From: Marinobacter flavimaris
GTDB lineage: Bacteria > Pseudomonadota > Gammaproteobacteria > Pseudomonadales > Oleiphilaceae
Length of the DNA: 64,000 bases
Reading direction: 5' to 3'
Assembly (NCBI RefSeq): GCF_002933295.1
Contig: NZ_PSSW01000006.1
Location: forward strand, 124,001 to 188,000
The position numbers and the translations under genes were made by a program. The notes under the pieces were generated by a model. It saw only the letters and a program-made list of their open reading frames with translations, made no database searches and was not told where the DNA came from. Positions 27,170 to 35,267 of this stretch are shown here, in pieces (the first letter of the stretch is position 1; every line of letters begins with the position of its first letter).

Positions 27170-27382
27170 TCAGCTATGGCGACGGTAATCCGGGTCTGTC
27201 CAGCACACAGGAAGCGCTTCACCGGAGGGAAATGCGAGTTCGGCTTTTTTAAACAATTCAGGATCCTGCGCCTCCTCTCCGTAATGGAGGCTGCCTCGCA
27301 CCTGCTGGCTATGGGGATCAAACAGCGCCTGTGTATCCAGAACTTCGATCAGGTGCCCGGTTGCTTTTTCAGCGACGAACAT
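27170..27382 (-). CDS. small conserved acidic protein, 70 residues
   Basis: Begins at an ATG with AAGGAGG at 5-nt spacing. The sequence (MFVAEKATGHLIEVLDTQALF, then VRGSLHYGEEAQDPELFKKAELAFPSGEALPVCW) reads like a short conserved protein I recall from pseudomonads, where it is often left as hypothetical. It is soluble with no signal peptide and one Cys near the end. No function is known. It is followed by the BetI operator; a hairpin CGCGCCA / TGGCGCG (27119-27140) lies about 30 bp past its stop without a U tract. Confidence 0.7.
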   Translation of the reverse strand: MFVAEKATGHLIEVLDTQALFDPHSQQVRGSLHYGEEAQDPELFKKAELAFPSGEALPVCWTDPDYRRHS

Positions 27383-27619
27383 AGAGGCCTCCTTGGGAAT
27401 GAATGTCTCCTTTCAACGTAGCAGATGGGCCGCTATCGAGACAGGTGCTTGAGGGCTACGGGGAGCACAAAAGGACGGGTGGGCAAGGCGGAGAATCTGC
27501 AGATATGAGACATTTCGCTACATTAAATATTGGTTCTCGGCTTTTCCGGTGAAGAAAGGCTGTTAAGCTGATGATCAGGAAAATAAAAAAGCCTGATGGC
27601 GATATAACGGGGTCTACTG

Positions 27620-30253
27620 TTGGTGATCCTCAGCACTGCTCTGCGTATCTTTTTACTGAGTCTGGCGACTTTCACGTCGCAGTTTGCGCATGCGAATAGC
27701 GCCCCGGTCACACTTGCCTCAGAAAAACCGATTGAAAGCCATTTCCAGTACTGGGAAGACGCCAGCGCCGAAGCGGAACTGGCCGATGTTCGCGCCCTTC
27801 CCGATCGCGCCTGGCAGACCAATCCATCGGGTAAGGCCACCTTCGGGATTACCGATTCCGCCTACTGGCTGCGGGTTGAGGTGCAAAACCAGACCGGCCG
27901 CGACCAGCTTCTGATTGCAGAGCTGGGCTATTCCCAGCTTGATGACGTGGTGTTTCACGAGCTCTCCGGCGGCACCCTGCTCCGAGAATTCGCCACCGGG
28001 GACACCCGCTCTTTCTACCCCAGGGATGTCGACCATCCCAACATGCTATATCGATTCCATGTAGCCCCGGACGCCTCGAAAACGCTTTATATCCGGGTCG
28101 CCACCCAGGGCACGATCGTGGTGCCGCTGCAGATCTGGCAACAGAATGATTTTTACGAGGCCGCTGCCAACGAGCAGAAGCTGCACTTTTTCTATTACGG
28201 CAGTCTGGCAGTGATCATCCTGATCAACCTGGCCGTGTTCCTGACCCTGCGAGAAAAGCTGTACCTGTACTACGCCCTGGCCATTTCCGGCTACTTCCTG
28301 TTCTTCGCCGCTGTGCGCGGCTATACACTTCAGCACATCTACCCGGGCGCACCGTTTCTTCACACGCATGTGCTTCTGCTGTCGATGCCATTCCTGGCGA
28401 TGTTTTCGATACTTTTCTGCATGGAGTTCCTCCAGGTTCGCTCTAACAGCCCCAGGCTGTACCGGGCCCTGCAGGCTATGCTCTTGTTTGAAATGCTGTT
28501 TTTCCTATCTGCGCCGCTGCTGGATTACGACACCGGTATCCGGGTGGCGGCCGTTTCCGCGTTCGCGTTCTTCTCACTGCTCCTGGTGGCCGGCCCTGTG
28601 GCCTGGGCTGCCGGTGTCAGGGCCGGGGTGTTCTTCACGATCGCCTGGACACCTCTTACGATAGGGGTCTCGGCAACGGCGGGGCGGGCCCTGGGCCTGC
28701 TGCCGGAGAATTTCTTTACCGAGTACGCCATGCAGATCGGCTCCGGGCTCGAGGCTTTCATTCTCACGCTTGCCCTCGCCGACCGCCTATACCGGGAACG
28801 GGAACAGAAAATCCAGGCTCAGGCCGATATCCTCAAACAACAGAAGGCCCGCAACGAAGCCCAGACCCAATTGAATGAAGCACTGACCCATGACCCGGTG
28901 ACCGGGCTACCAAACCGGAACCGATTCGAATGGATGGTGGATGAGCAATTGCGGCAGAACCCCAACGGCCGCTTCATGGTGGGCGTTACCCGGATAACGC
29001 AGCTCAAGGAAATCAACCGGACCCTGGGCCTGGACCGTAGCGAACGTTTGCTCAAGGCCATGGCAGAGCAGATGACCCGTTTGGCCTCAGGCCTGCCCAT
29101 GGTTCATCAAACCGTCGATGCGCGTGGGAACGATGAGCGGGTATATCAGCTGTCTGGCGACAGTTTTGGTTTGTTGGTGAACGTCAGTAAAACGGCAGAC
29201 GACTTCCAGTCGCTGGATAACGCACTTAAACAACTGGCGGAACCCGTGTTGCTGGATAACATCGCCATAGAGCCCAATCCCCGGTTCGGTGCCGCCAGCT
29301 ATCCGGAACATGGCAAGAAAGCCGCTCTGCTGATCCGCAATGCCCATGTCGGCATGGAAATGGCGCCTCATGGCCCTTATCAAACCGGCCTGTATTCCCG
29401 CAAGGATGACATCTATGACGAAAGCCGGCTGACATTGATGTCCGACCTCCGGGAGGCACTGCACCACAATCAGACCGAGCTCTACTATCAGCCCAAAATC
29501 AGCCTGGCGACAGGTAAAGTGGTGGGTGTGGAAGCCCTGATCCGCTGGCATCACCCGGACCGGGGCTGGGTGCCACCGATCGACTTCGTTCCCATGGCGG
29601 AGAAAACCGGTGTGATCAAACACCTGACTCGCTGGGTGGTGGATCAGGCTATGAACGATCTCAAAGCACTCCACGAGATTGATCCGGAGCTGACCATCTC
29701 AGTGAATATCTCCGCTCGCGATCTCAGTTCTCCAGAACTGATTGGCCTGTTTGAAACCCGCATAAAGCGATATCAGCTACAGGCGGAACAGGTCATCATC
29801 GAACTCACCGAAACCGCGGCCATGGACGATCCACACCGGGGCCTGAAAGCCCTGAATGAATTGACGGCGATCGGGCTCAAGCTCTCAATTGACGACTTCG
29901 GCGCCGGCTACTCCTCACTCTCCTACCTGAAGAAGCTGCCCGCCAGCGAAATAAAGCTGGACCGCACCCTGCTGCAGGACATCGAGTCCAGCGACAGCGC
30001 CCGGATGATTGTGGAAACCGCCATCAGTATGGGCCAGGGCCTGGGTTATCGGGTGGTTGCCGAAGGCATTGAGACCGAAAAATCGGCACACCTCCTTGAA
30101 TCTCTCGGAGCGGAAATGCTCCAGGGCTACTGGATCTGCCCACCGAATTCACTTGAAGATCTCAAAGCCTGGCTGGATGTTGGAAGACAAGTCACGGGCC
30201 GAGGAGACGTTTACTCCTCTGCCAAGCGAAGCGCCCGGCCAAGAGACGTGTAA
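27620..30253 (+). CDS. 7TMR-DISM sensor with degenerate GGDEF and intact EAL domain
   Basis: 877 residues from a TTG at 27620 (GGGG 7 nt upstream); GTG at 27623 is the alternative. A signal peptide ending near AHA/NSA leads into a periplasmic 7TMR-DISMED2 domain (about 30-165), seven membrane helices (about 185-395), then GGDEF and EAL domains. The GGDEF motif reads SGDSF (512-516), so cyclase activity is unlikely. The EAL domain keeps E638-A-L, the NIS Asn, IELTET, SIDDFGAGYSSL, the IKLDR Lys and AEGIET, so c-di-GMP phosphodiesterase activity is predicted. The periplasmic domain would bind a small ligand, commonly a carbohydrate. Its 3' end overlaps the convergent CLCA_X gene by 43 bp. Confidence 0.92.
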   Translation: MVILSTALRIFLLSLATFTSQFAHANSAPVTLASEKPIESHFQYWEDASAEAELADVRALPDRAWQTNPSGKATFGITDSAYWLRVEVQNQTGRDQLLIAELGYSQLDDVVFHELSGGTLLREFATGDTRSFYPRDVDHPNMLYRFHVAPDASKTLYIRVATQGTIVVPLQIWQQNDFYEAAANEQKLHFFYYGSLAVIILINLAVFLTLREKLYLYYALAISGYFLFFAAVRGYTLQHIYPGAPFLHTHVLLLSMPFLAMFSILFCMEFLQVRSNSPRLYRALQAMLLFEMLFFLSAPLLDYDTGIRVAAVSAFAFFSLLLVAGPVAWAAGVRAGVFFTIAWTPLTIGVSATAGRALGLLPENFFTEYAMQIGSGLEAFILTLALADRLYREREQKIQAQADILKQQKARNEAQTQLNEALTHDPVTGLPNRNRFEWMVDEQLRQNPNGRFMVGVTRITQLKEINRTLGLDRSERLLKAMAEQMTRLASGLPMVHQTVDARGNDERVYQLSGDSFGLLVNVSKTADDFQSLDNALKQLAEPVLLDNIAIEPNPRFGAASYPEHGKKAALLIRNAHVGMEMAPHGPYQTGLYSRKDDIYDESRLTLMSDLREALHHNQTELYYQPKISLATGKVVGVEALIRWHHPDRGWVPPIDFVPMAEKTGVIKHLTRWVVDQAMNDLKALHEIDPELTISVNISARDLSSPELIGLFETRIKRYQLQAEQVIIELTETAAMDDPHRGLKALNELTAIGLKLSIDDFGAGYSSLSYLKKLPASEIKLDRTLLQDIESSDSARMIVETAISMGQGLGYRVVAEGIETEKSAHLLESLGAEMLQGYWICPPNSLEDLKAWLDVGRQVTGRGDVYSSAKRSARPRDV

Positions 30254-30984
30254 TAACGGTGAAACGCGCGGTTGACTCTTTCCCGTTGCGCGCCAACCGG
30301 ATAGAGCCCCAGTTTTGCGTCTTCGGATTCTCGGGTTCCGCTCACCAGAAAGGCGTTCTTCACGTTTGCATCCTGCACAAACGCTTCAAACGCCCGGGCG
30401 CAAAGCTCTTCAGGCAAGCTGAAATATTGAATTCCTGCCGCTTTGTCCGCCCTCACCGAGCACCGGAAGAGCTCGCTGGGCTCTGCGCCTTTTTCGTCCA
30501 GCAGAATCGCCTTGAAGCAGGCCTGCAGTCGATCATTCAGCGGATGCCGCACAGCGTCGTCACGACCAAGCCAGAGCTTCGAGGCAAACTGGCCTCTGTG
30601 GGCCTCGCCGAAAAGTTTCTCGCCGATGTAATGATCGAAGGCGTGAAACCACTCGTGGGCGATGCTGCCGGGCCCGGCATTCTTGGCCAGTGAGAAGCTG
30701 CGCGTGGCCGGCGTGTAATGGGCCGACACGCCGGGCCGGCCGCCAATGCCGTACTGCAACGCCAGGGTGCCGCGCAGGGACACCAGAGACTCGGTGCCGC
30801 CAAGAATGGTCATCAGATCGCACAGGGCATCGTAGAACAGCGACGCACTGCGCTGTTTTTCCGGCTCGGTGACCCAGCGGCCAATCTCGATGGTACGAAA
30901 CTGGAAACGACGGCGGACGTCGAGAAAGGTAACCGGCGCTCCGGCTCGATGGTCCGGGCCCCGACGGTAAAAGGTTTTAGCCAT
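30211..30984 (-). CDS. CLCA_X-family protein with HExxH-like motif
   Basis: 257 residues from the ATG at 30984 (MAKTFYRRGPDHRAGAPVTF); the frame is open further upstream but lacks a ribosome site there. The motif GSIAHEWFHAFDHYIGEKLFG has the HExxH arrangement of zinc metallopeptidases with a further downstream Asp and Glu. IEIGRWVTEPEKQRSASLFYDALCDLM is typical of the CLCA_X group known from Vibrio and relatives. Zinc hydrolase activity is plausible but unproven. It overlaps the 3' end of the phosphodiesterase gene tail to tail. Confidence 0.75.
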   Translation of the reverse strand: MAKTFYRRGPDHRAGAPVTFLDVRRRFQFRTIEIGRWVTEPEKQRSASLFYDALCDLMTILGGTESLVSLRGTLALQYGIGGRPGVSAHYTPATRSFSLAKNAGPGSIAHEWFHAFDHYIGEKLFGEAHRGQFASKLWLGRDDAVRHPLNDRLQACFKAILLDEKGAEPSELFRCSVRADKAAGIQYFSLPEELCARAFEAFVQDANVKNAFLVSGTRESEDAKLGLYPVGAQRERVNRAFHRYYTSLGRALRLAEE

Positions 30985-31148
30985 GGGGCTATTGTACGAT
31001 GAAATTCCGGCCTGTCTTTCGGGCACCGAGAGAAACATTATTTGGCGGGATCGACCGGTTTTATGTGAATTATGACCGTCTGATTTTCCGCCGGCTTGTG
31101 CCACACTGCCGGAACCAATAACGACAATATCCGGACCGAGTGTTTGCC

Positions 31149-33251
31149 ATGACCGACACCCAGACTCATTACCGCACCTGTAACATCTGTGAAGCCATGT
31201 GTGGCCTCGAAATCCAGCATCGGGGTAGCGAGATCCTGTCCATCAAGGGTGACAGCAACGACCCGTTCAGCCACGGCCATATCTGCCCGAAAGCCGTTGC
31301 ACTGCAGGATTTCTACAATGACAAGGACCGCCTGAAAGCACCCATGAAGCGCACCGCGGACGGCTGGCAGGAGATCAGCTGGGAAGCTGCCTTCGAGGAA
31401 ATCGCCTCGCGGTTTCGCGGCATCCAGCAGGAACACGGGCAGGATGCGGTCGGGGTTTATCTGGGTAATCCAAACGCCCACAACTTTGGCAACGCCATCA
31501 TGCTGCCGCGGTTCTTCAAGGCGCTGGGCACCAATAACCGCTACAGCTCCGCATCGGCGGACCAGTTACCACACCACGTGGCCTCCAATTACATGCTGGG
31601 TGCCGGCATGCTGATTCCGGTGCCGGACATCGACCATACGGATTTCATGCTGATCATTGGTGCCAACCCGATTGTTTCCAACGGCAGCCTGATGACCGCC
31701 CCTGGCGTCGGCAAACGCCTGAAGGCCATCCAGCAACGCGGCGGCAAGGTGGTGGTGGTTGATCCACGGCGTACCGAGACCGCGAGAAAGGCCAACCAGC
31801 ACCTGTTTATCCGCCCGGAAACCGATGCCCTGTTCATGCTGGCCATGGTCCACACCCTGTTCGAGGAACAGCTGGTTACCCTTGGCCACCTGGAAGACCG
31901 GATCGACGGGCTGGAGCAACTGGCCGAGGCCGTAAAACCCTATAGCCCGGAAACCGTGGAGGCAGCCTGTGGTATGACCGCAGAGGCCATCCGCGAGCTG
32001 GCCCGGGAGATAGCAGCTGCGAAGAGCGCCGTTTGCTACAGCCGCATGGGCGCCTCGACGCAGTCGTTCGGCGGCCTCTGCCAGTGGCTCAACAATGTAT
32101 TGAACATTCTCACCGGCAACTTCGATAGCCGCGGTGGCGCCATGTTCCCCCAGCCGGCCTTTGATCTTGTCAGGGACAAAAAGGGCAAGCCGAGTTCCTA
32201 TGGCCGTTACGAGTCCCGGGTGCGAAAACTGCCCTACTTCAACAACGAATTCCCGGTCGCTACCCTGGCTGATGAGATCCTGACCCCGGGCGAGGGCCAG
32301 ATCCGCGCGATGATCACCATCGCCGGCAATCCGGTGCTTTCGGCGCCCGGCGGAGCCCGACTGGAAGACGCCTTCGATGCCCTGGATTTCATGGTGTCGG
32401 TGGATATCTACCTGAACGAAACCACCCGCCATGCCGACATCATCCTGCCGGCCACAACCGGGCTGGAAGTGCCGCACTTCGATGTGTTCTTCAACTCTTT
32501 CGCCGTTCGCAATACCGCCAAGTTCTCGGAACCGATGTTCGAGAAAGCGCCGAACCAGAAACACGACTGGGAGATTCTGCGGGATCTGGCCCTGCAGTTA
32601 ACGGGCCTGGAAGACGATGGTGTTACGCCGGAGGCCATGCTGGATCTGGGCCTGAAACACGGCGCCTACGGAAAAGAGGGCATGAGCCTGGAGACCCTGA
32701 AAGCCAACCCCCATGGTGTGGATCTGGGACCACTGCAGCCCTGCCTGGCGCAGCGCATCCAGACCGAGGACGGCAAGATCCGCATTGCCCCCGAGCTATA
32801 CCTGAAGGATCTGAAACGCCTGGATGCCTCGGGCCTGTTGCAGGCAGATGAGAACAGCGACTATCCGTTCACGCTGATCAGCCGCCGCCTGCCTCGCAGC
32901 CACAACACCTGGACCCAGAACTCCCACCGCCTGGTCAAGGGCAAGAACCCGTGCACGTTACAGATGAACGCGTCAGATGCCCTCAAAATCGGGCTTGAAG
33001 ACGGACAACTGGCCACGGTTACGTCGGCTTCCGGAAGCATCAACCTGCCGGTGGAAATCGACGACGATATGTTCGAGGGTGTGATCAGCATGCCCCAAGG
33101 CTGGGGCCATAACCGGACGGACACCGCCATGTCGATCGCCGAGGGACAACCCGGCGTGAGCATGAACGACGTCACTGATTCCGGGCGCATTGACGCACTG
33201 ACCGGGAATGCGGCGTTTAATGGTACCCGGGTGGCGGTGAAGGCCGCATAA
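31149..33251 (+). CDS. molybdopterin-dependent oxidoreductase with N-terminal 4Fe-4S site
   Basis: 700 residues from the ATG at 31149 (a GTG three codons earlier is possible). The N-terminus carries C11-x2-C14-x3-C18 and C46 (HICPKA), a 4Fe-4S cluster of the DMSO-reductase family. It continues with the MGD-binding domains (DFMLIIGANPIVSNGSL, GGKVVVVDPRRTETA, NVLNILTGNFDSRGGAM) and a C-terminal MopB-type barrel (NSHRLVKGKNPCTLQMN). No Tat signal, electron-transfer subunit or chaperone gene accompanies it, so it is probably a cytoplasmic single-subunit enzyme related to formate dehydrogenase or assimilatory nitrate reductase. The substrate is unknown. Confidence 0.9.
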   Translation: MTDTQTHYRTCNICEAMCGLEIQHRGSEILSIKGDSNDPFSHGHICPKAVALQDFYNDKDRLKAPMKRTADGWQEISWEAAFEEIASRFRGIQQEHGQDAVGVYLGNPNAHNFGNAIMLPRFFKALGTNNRYSSASADQLPHHVASNYMLGAGMLIPVPDIDHTDFMLIIGANPIVSNGSLMTAPGVGKRLKAIQQRGGKVVVVDPRRTETARKANQHLFIRPETDALFMLAMVHTLFEEQLVTLGHLEDRIDGLEQLAEAVKPYSPETVEAACGMTAEAIRELAREIAAAKSAVCYSRMGASTQSFGGLCQWLNNVLNILTGNFDSRGGAMFPQPAFDLVRDKKGKPSSYGRYESRVRKLPYFNNEFPVATLADEILTPGEGQIRAMITIAGNPVLSAPGGARLEDAFDALDFMVSVDIYLNETTRHADIILPATTGLEVPHFDVFFNSFAVRNTAKFSEPMFEKAPNQKHDWEILRDLALQLTGLEDDGVTPEAMLDLGLKHGAYGKEGMSLETLKANPHGVDLGPLQPCLAQRIQTEDGKIRIAPELYLKDLKRLDASGLLQADENSDYPFTLISRRLPRSHNTWTQNSHRLVKGKNPCTLQMNASDALKIGLEDGQLATVTSASGSINLPVEIDDDMFEGVISMPQGWGHNRTDTAMSIAEGQPGVSMNDVTDSGRIDALTGNAAFNGTRVAVKAA

Positions 33252-33279
33252 AGATGCCGGGCAGCTAGCCCGTGCAGCC

Positions 33280-34071
33280 TTATCGATAACTCCTGATCAG
33301 AGTCGTCAATTGTGACTGAAAGTCCGGCTTTTGCATGATTGCATCAACCTGATTGATCACATCGTTAGCGGATGGATGCTGGCGCGAAACTCCAAGATGG
33401 AAAGGGATCATGGAGTTTGGAATAAAATCGACCTTGCGAATCTTCAGGTTTTCGGTGTAGCCCAGCTTCCCTGCAATAAAACGGGCGTCTTCAGCGGGCT
33501 GCACCAGAAAATCCCCGGCTTCCCGGAACATCAGGAGATGCATCATCGTCTCACTGTCCCGACCGGGAACACGCTCCAGATAGCCTGGTATATTGTTCTC
33601 TTCCCATTGAGAGCCCTTTTCGACGATTACCTTCAAACCGGACAAGTCAGCAAAGCTGGAGGCCGATTCGATCAGGTCTTTATTGGGGTTTTCAGCCGAG
33701 TAAACCAGGTGGCCAAAATCCTGAATGAAAAGCGGCCCCGCTGAAAAGACTGCGTAGTTCTGTCGCTCCTTCGACGGATAGGTGAGGAGGCCATCGTTCA
33801 GCCCCAACCTGAGGTTGTACTGCGCCCTCGACCACGGCATCACCGCGCTCGCCATATCGTAGTCGGGGATAAAACTGAAAGTTAACCGTACCACTTCCGG
33901 AAATAGCCCGGCTGCCTTTTCATCCTGAGAGAAACTGTAAGGTTTTGAATTGTCGGCAAACGCGAACTTCAGTGTACCCTCTGCCACGGAGACAGCCGGC
34001 AAAGCCAGCAACCCCATCGAGCAAACGAGGCACCACAGCGCGATGAGGGCTTTCAGACTGCGTTTGTTCAC
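33280..34071 (-). CDS. periplasmic solute-binding protein (SBP_bac_3-like), solitary
   Basis: 263 residues from a GTG at 34071 with AGAGGT upstream (TTG at 34074 is the alternative). A signal peptide ends near VSVA/EGT. The fold is the type II binding protein of polar amino-acid transporters: TLKFAFADNSKPYSFSQDEKAAGLFPEVVRL at the N-terminus and a SSFADLSGLKVIVEKGSQWEENN segment. No permease or ATPase is near. Such solitary proteins are common in marine gammaproteobacteria and may have sensory rather than transport roles. Confidence 0.82.
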   Translation of the reverse strand: MNKRSLKALIALWCLVCSMGLLALPAVSVAEGTLKFAFADNSKPYSFSQDEKAAGLFPEVVRLTFSFIPDYDMASAVMPWSRAQYNLRLGLNDGLLTYPSKERQNYAVFSAGPLFIQDFGHLVYSAENPNKDLIESASSFADLSGLKVIVEKGSQWEENNIPGYLERVPGRDSETMMHLLMFREAGDFLVQPAEDARFIAGKLGYTENLKIRKVDFIPNSMIPFHLGVSRQHPSANDVINQVDAIMQKPDFQSQLTTLIRSYR

Positions 34072-34178
34072 CAACGTTACCTCTGAAGAAATTCATGCCA
34101 GGCCCAAGGTTATACGCCCTGCTCGGATCACAGATTCATGCGAACACAGGGCATATCACTCCGGCTGCTCGGCCGAAT

Positions 34179-35237
34179 TTACCACTCTAGCTGCGCGCCC
34201 GTCTGGTACTCAATCACCCGGGTTTCAAAAAAGTTCTTTTCCTTGCGCAGTGTGGCCTGTTCATCCAGCCAAGGCGAGACGTTCTTTGCTCCGGGGAACG
34301 GCTCTTCAAGACGTACCGTCCTGGCACGGCGGTTGGCCACAAATCGGAACTGTTCGCTGTGGTACTCGGCCGAATAACCGAGAATCGGGTCTCGCAGGAT
34401 GTAGTCCGAATAGGCCTTCTCGGCGGCTTCGGATTCGTCCCACATCTCGCGCACGGCCTTCGGGTCGAAGGTGATGTTCTCCTCTTCCACGATCTGGTTG
34501 ACCACTTTCAGGCCGAATGAGAAGTGCATGGCCTCATCCCGCAGGATGTACTGAAGCTGTTCGCCCGTGCCTCGCATCAGTCCTCGACGCTGCAGGGCGA
34601 AGATGGGGCTGAAGCCGTTGTAGAACCAGGTGCCTTCGAACACCGCCGCGAAGAACAGGTAAGACATGATGAATTCCTGCAGGTCGTCCTTGTTGCGCAG
34701 GTTCATGTCCGGCCGCATGGCCGCATCCAGCCGGCGGTTGGCGATCTGGATCTTGCCGTTGATGGCGGGCACAACACGATAACGGTTGTAGATCTCGCTC
34801 TGGTCCAGGTTCAGGGTTTCGATGCAGTGCTGGTAGGCCCAGGTGTGCATGGCTTCCTCGTAGACCTGGCGGGCCTGGTAGATCTGCAGTTCCGGCGCGC
34901 TCATCTTCTCCATCACCGCCAGGCCGATGTTGCGCATGGCGAGGATGTCGGAAGTGGTGAGGTAGGCCAACACGTTCTCGTACACATGTTTTTCCGGCGC
35001 GGTCAGCCGGTGGTGGTAGTCGTGAACGTCCTGGGCCATGTTCACGTCCAGGGGGGTCCAGTGGTTTTTGTTGGCGTTCATGAAGTACTCCCAGGCCCAG
35101 GGGTACTTGAACGGTGCCAGCTGGTTGATGTCGGTTTCGCCGTTGATGACTCGTTTGTCGTCCACGTTCACCGGTGCCGGGGCGCCGGGATGCGCCGCTT
35201 TGGATTCAGTTTTTGGTTCGTCGTCCCAATCAAGCAT
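34179..35237 (-). CDS. nrdB: class I ribonucleotide reductase, beta subunit
   Basis: 352 residues. The di-metal site is complete by alignment to E. coli NrdB: D97, E128 and H131 (EAMH), E201 (FEGTWFYNG), E235 and H238 (RDEAMHF). Y135 sits four residues after H131, the position of the radical Tyr122, so a tyrosyl-radical class Ia-type enzyme is predicted rather than the Phe-containing Ic type. It supplies the radical to NrdA for reducing ribonucleoside diphosphates. 30 bp downstream of nrdA and under the same B12 riboswitch. Confidence 0.96.
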   Translation of the reverse strand: MLDWDDEPKTESKAAHPGAPAPVNVDDKRVINGETDINQLAPFKYPWAWEYFMNANKNHWTPLDVNMAQDVHDYHHRLTAPEKHVYENVLAYLTTSDILAMRNIGLAVMEKMSAPELQIYQARQVYEEAMHTWAYQHCIETLNLDQSEIYNRYRVVPAINGKIQIANRRLDAAMRPDMNLRNKDDLQEFIMSYLFFAAVFEGTWFYNGFSPIFALQRRGLMRGTGEQLQYILRDEAMHFSFGLKVVNQIVEEENITFDPKAVREMWDESEAAEKAYSDYILRDPILGYSAEYHSEQFRFVANRRARTVRLEEPFPGAKNVSPWLDEQATLRKEKNFFETRVIEYQTGAQLEW

Positions 35238-35267
35238 GGTTTTGCCTCGAAATCGTTAAGTAAGCAG

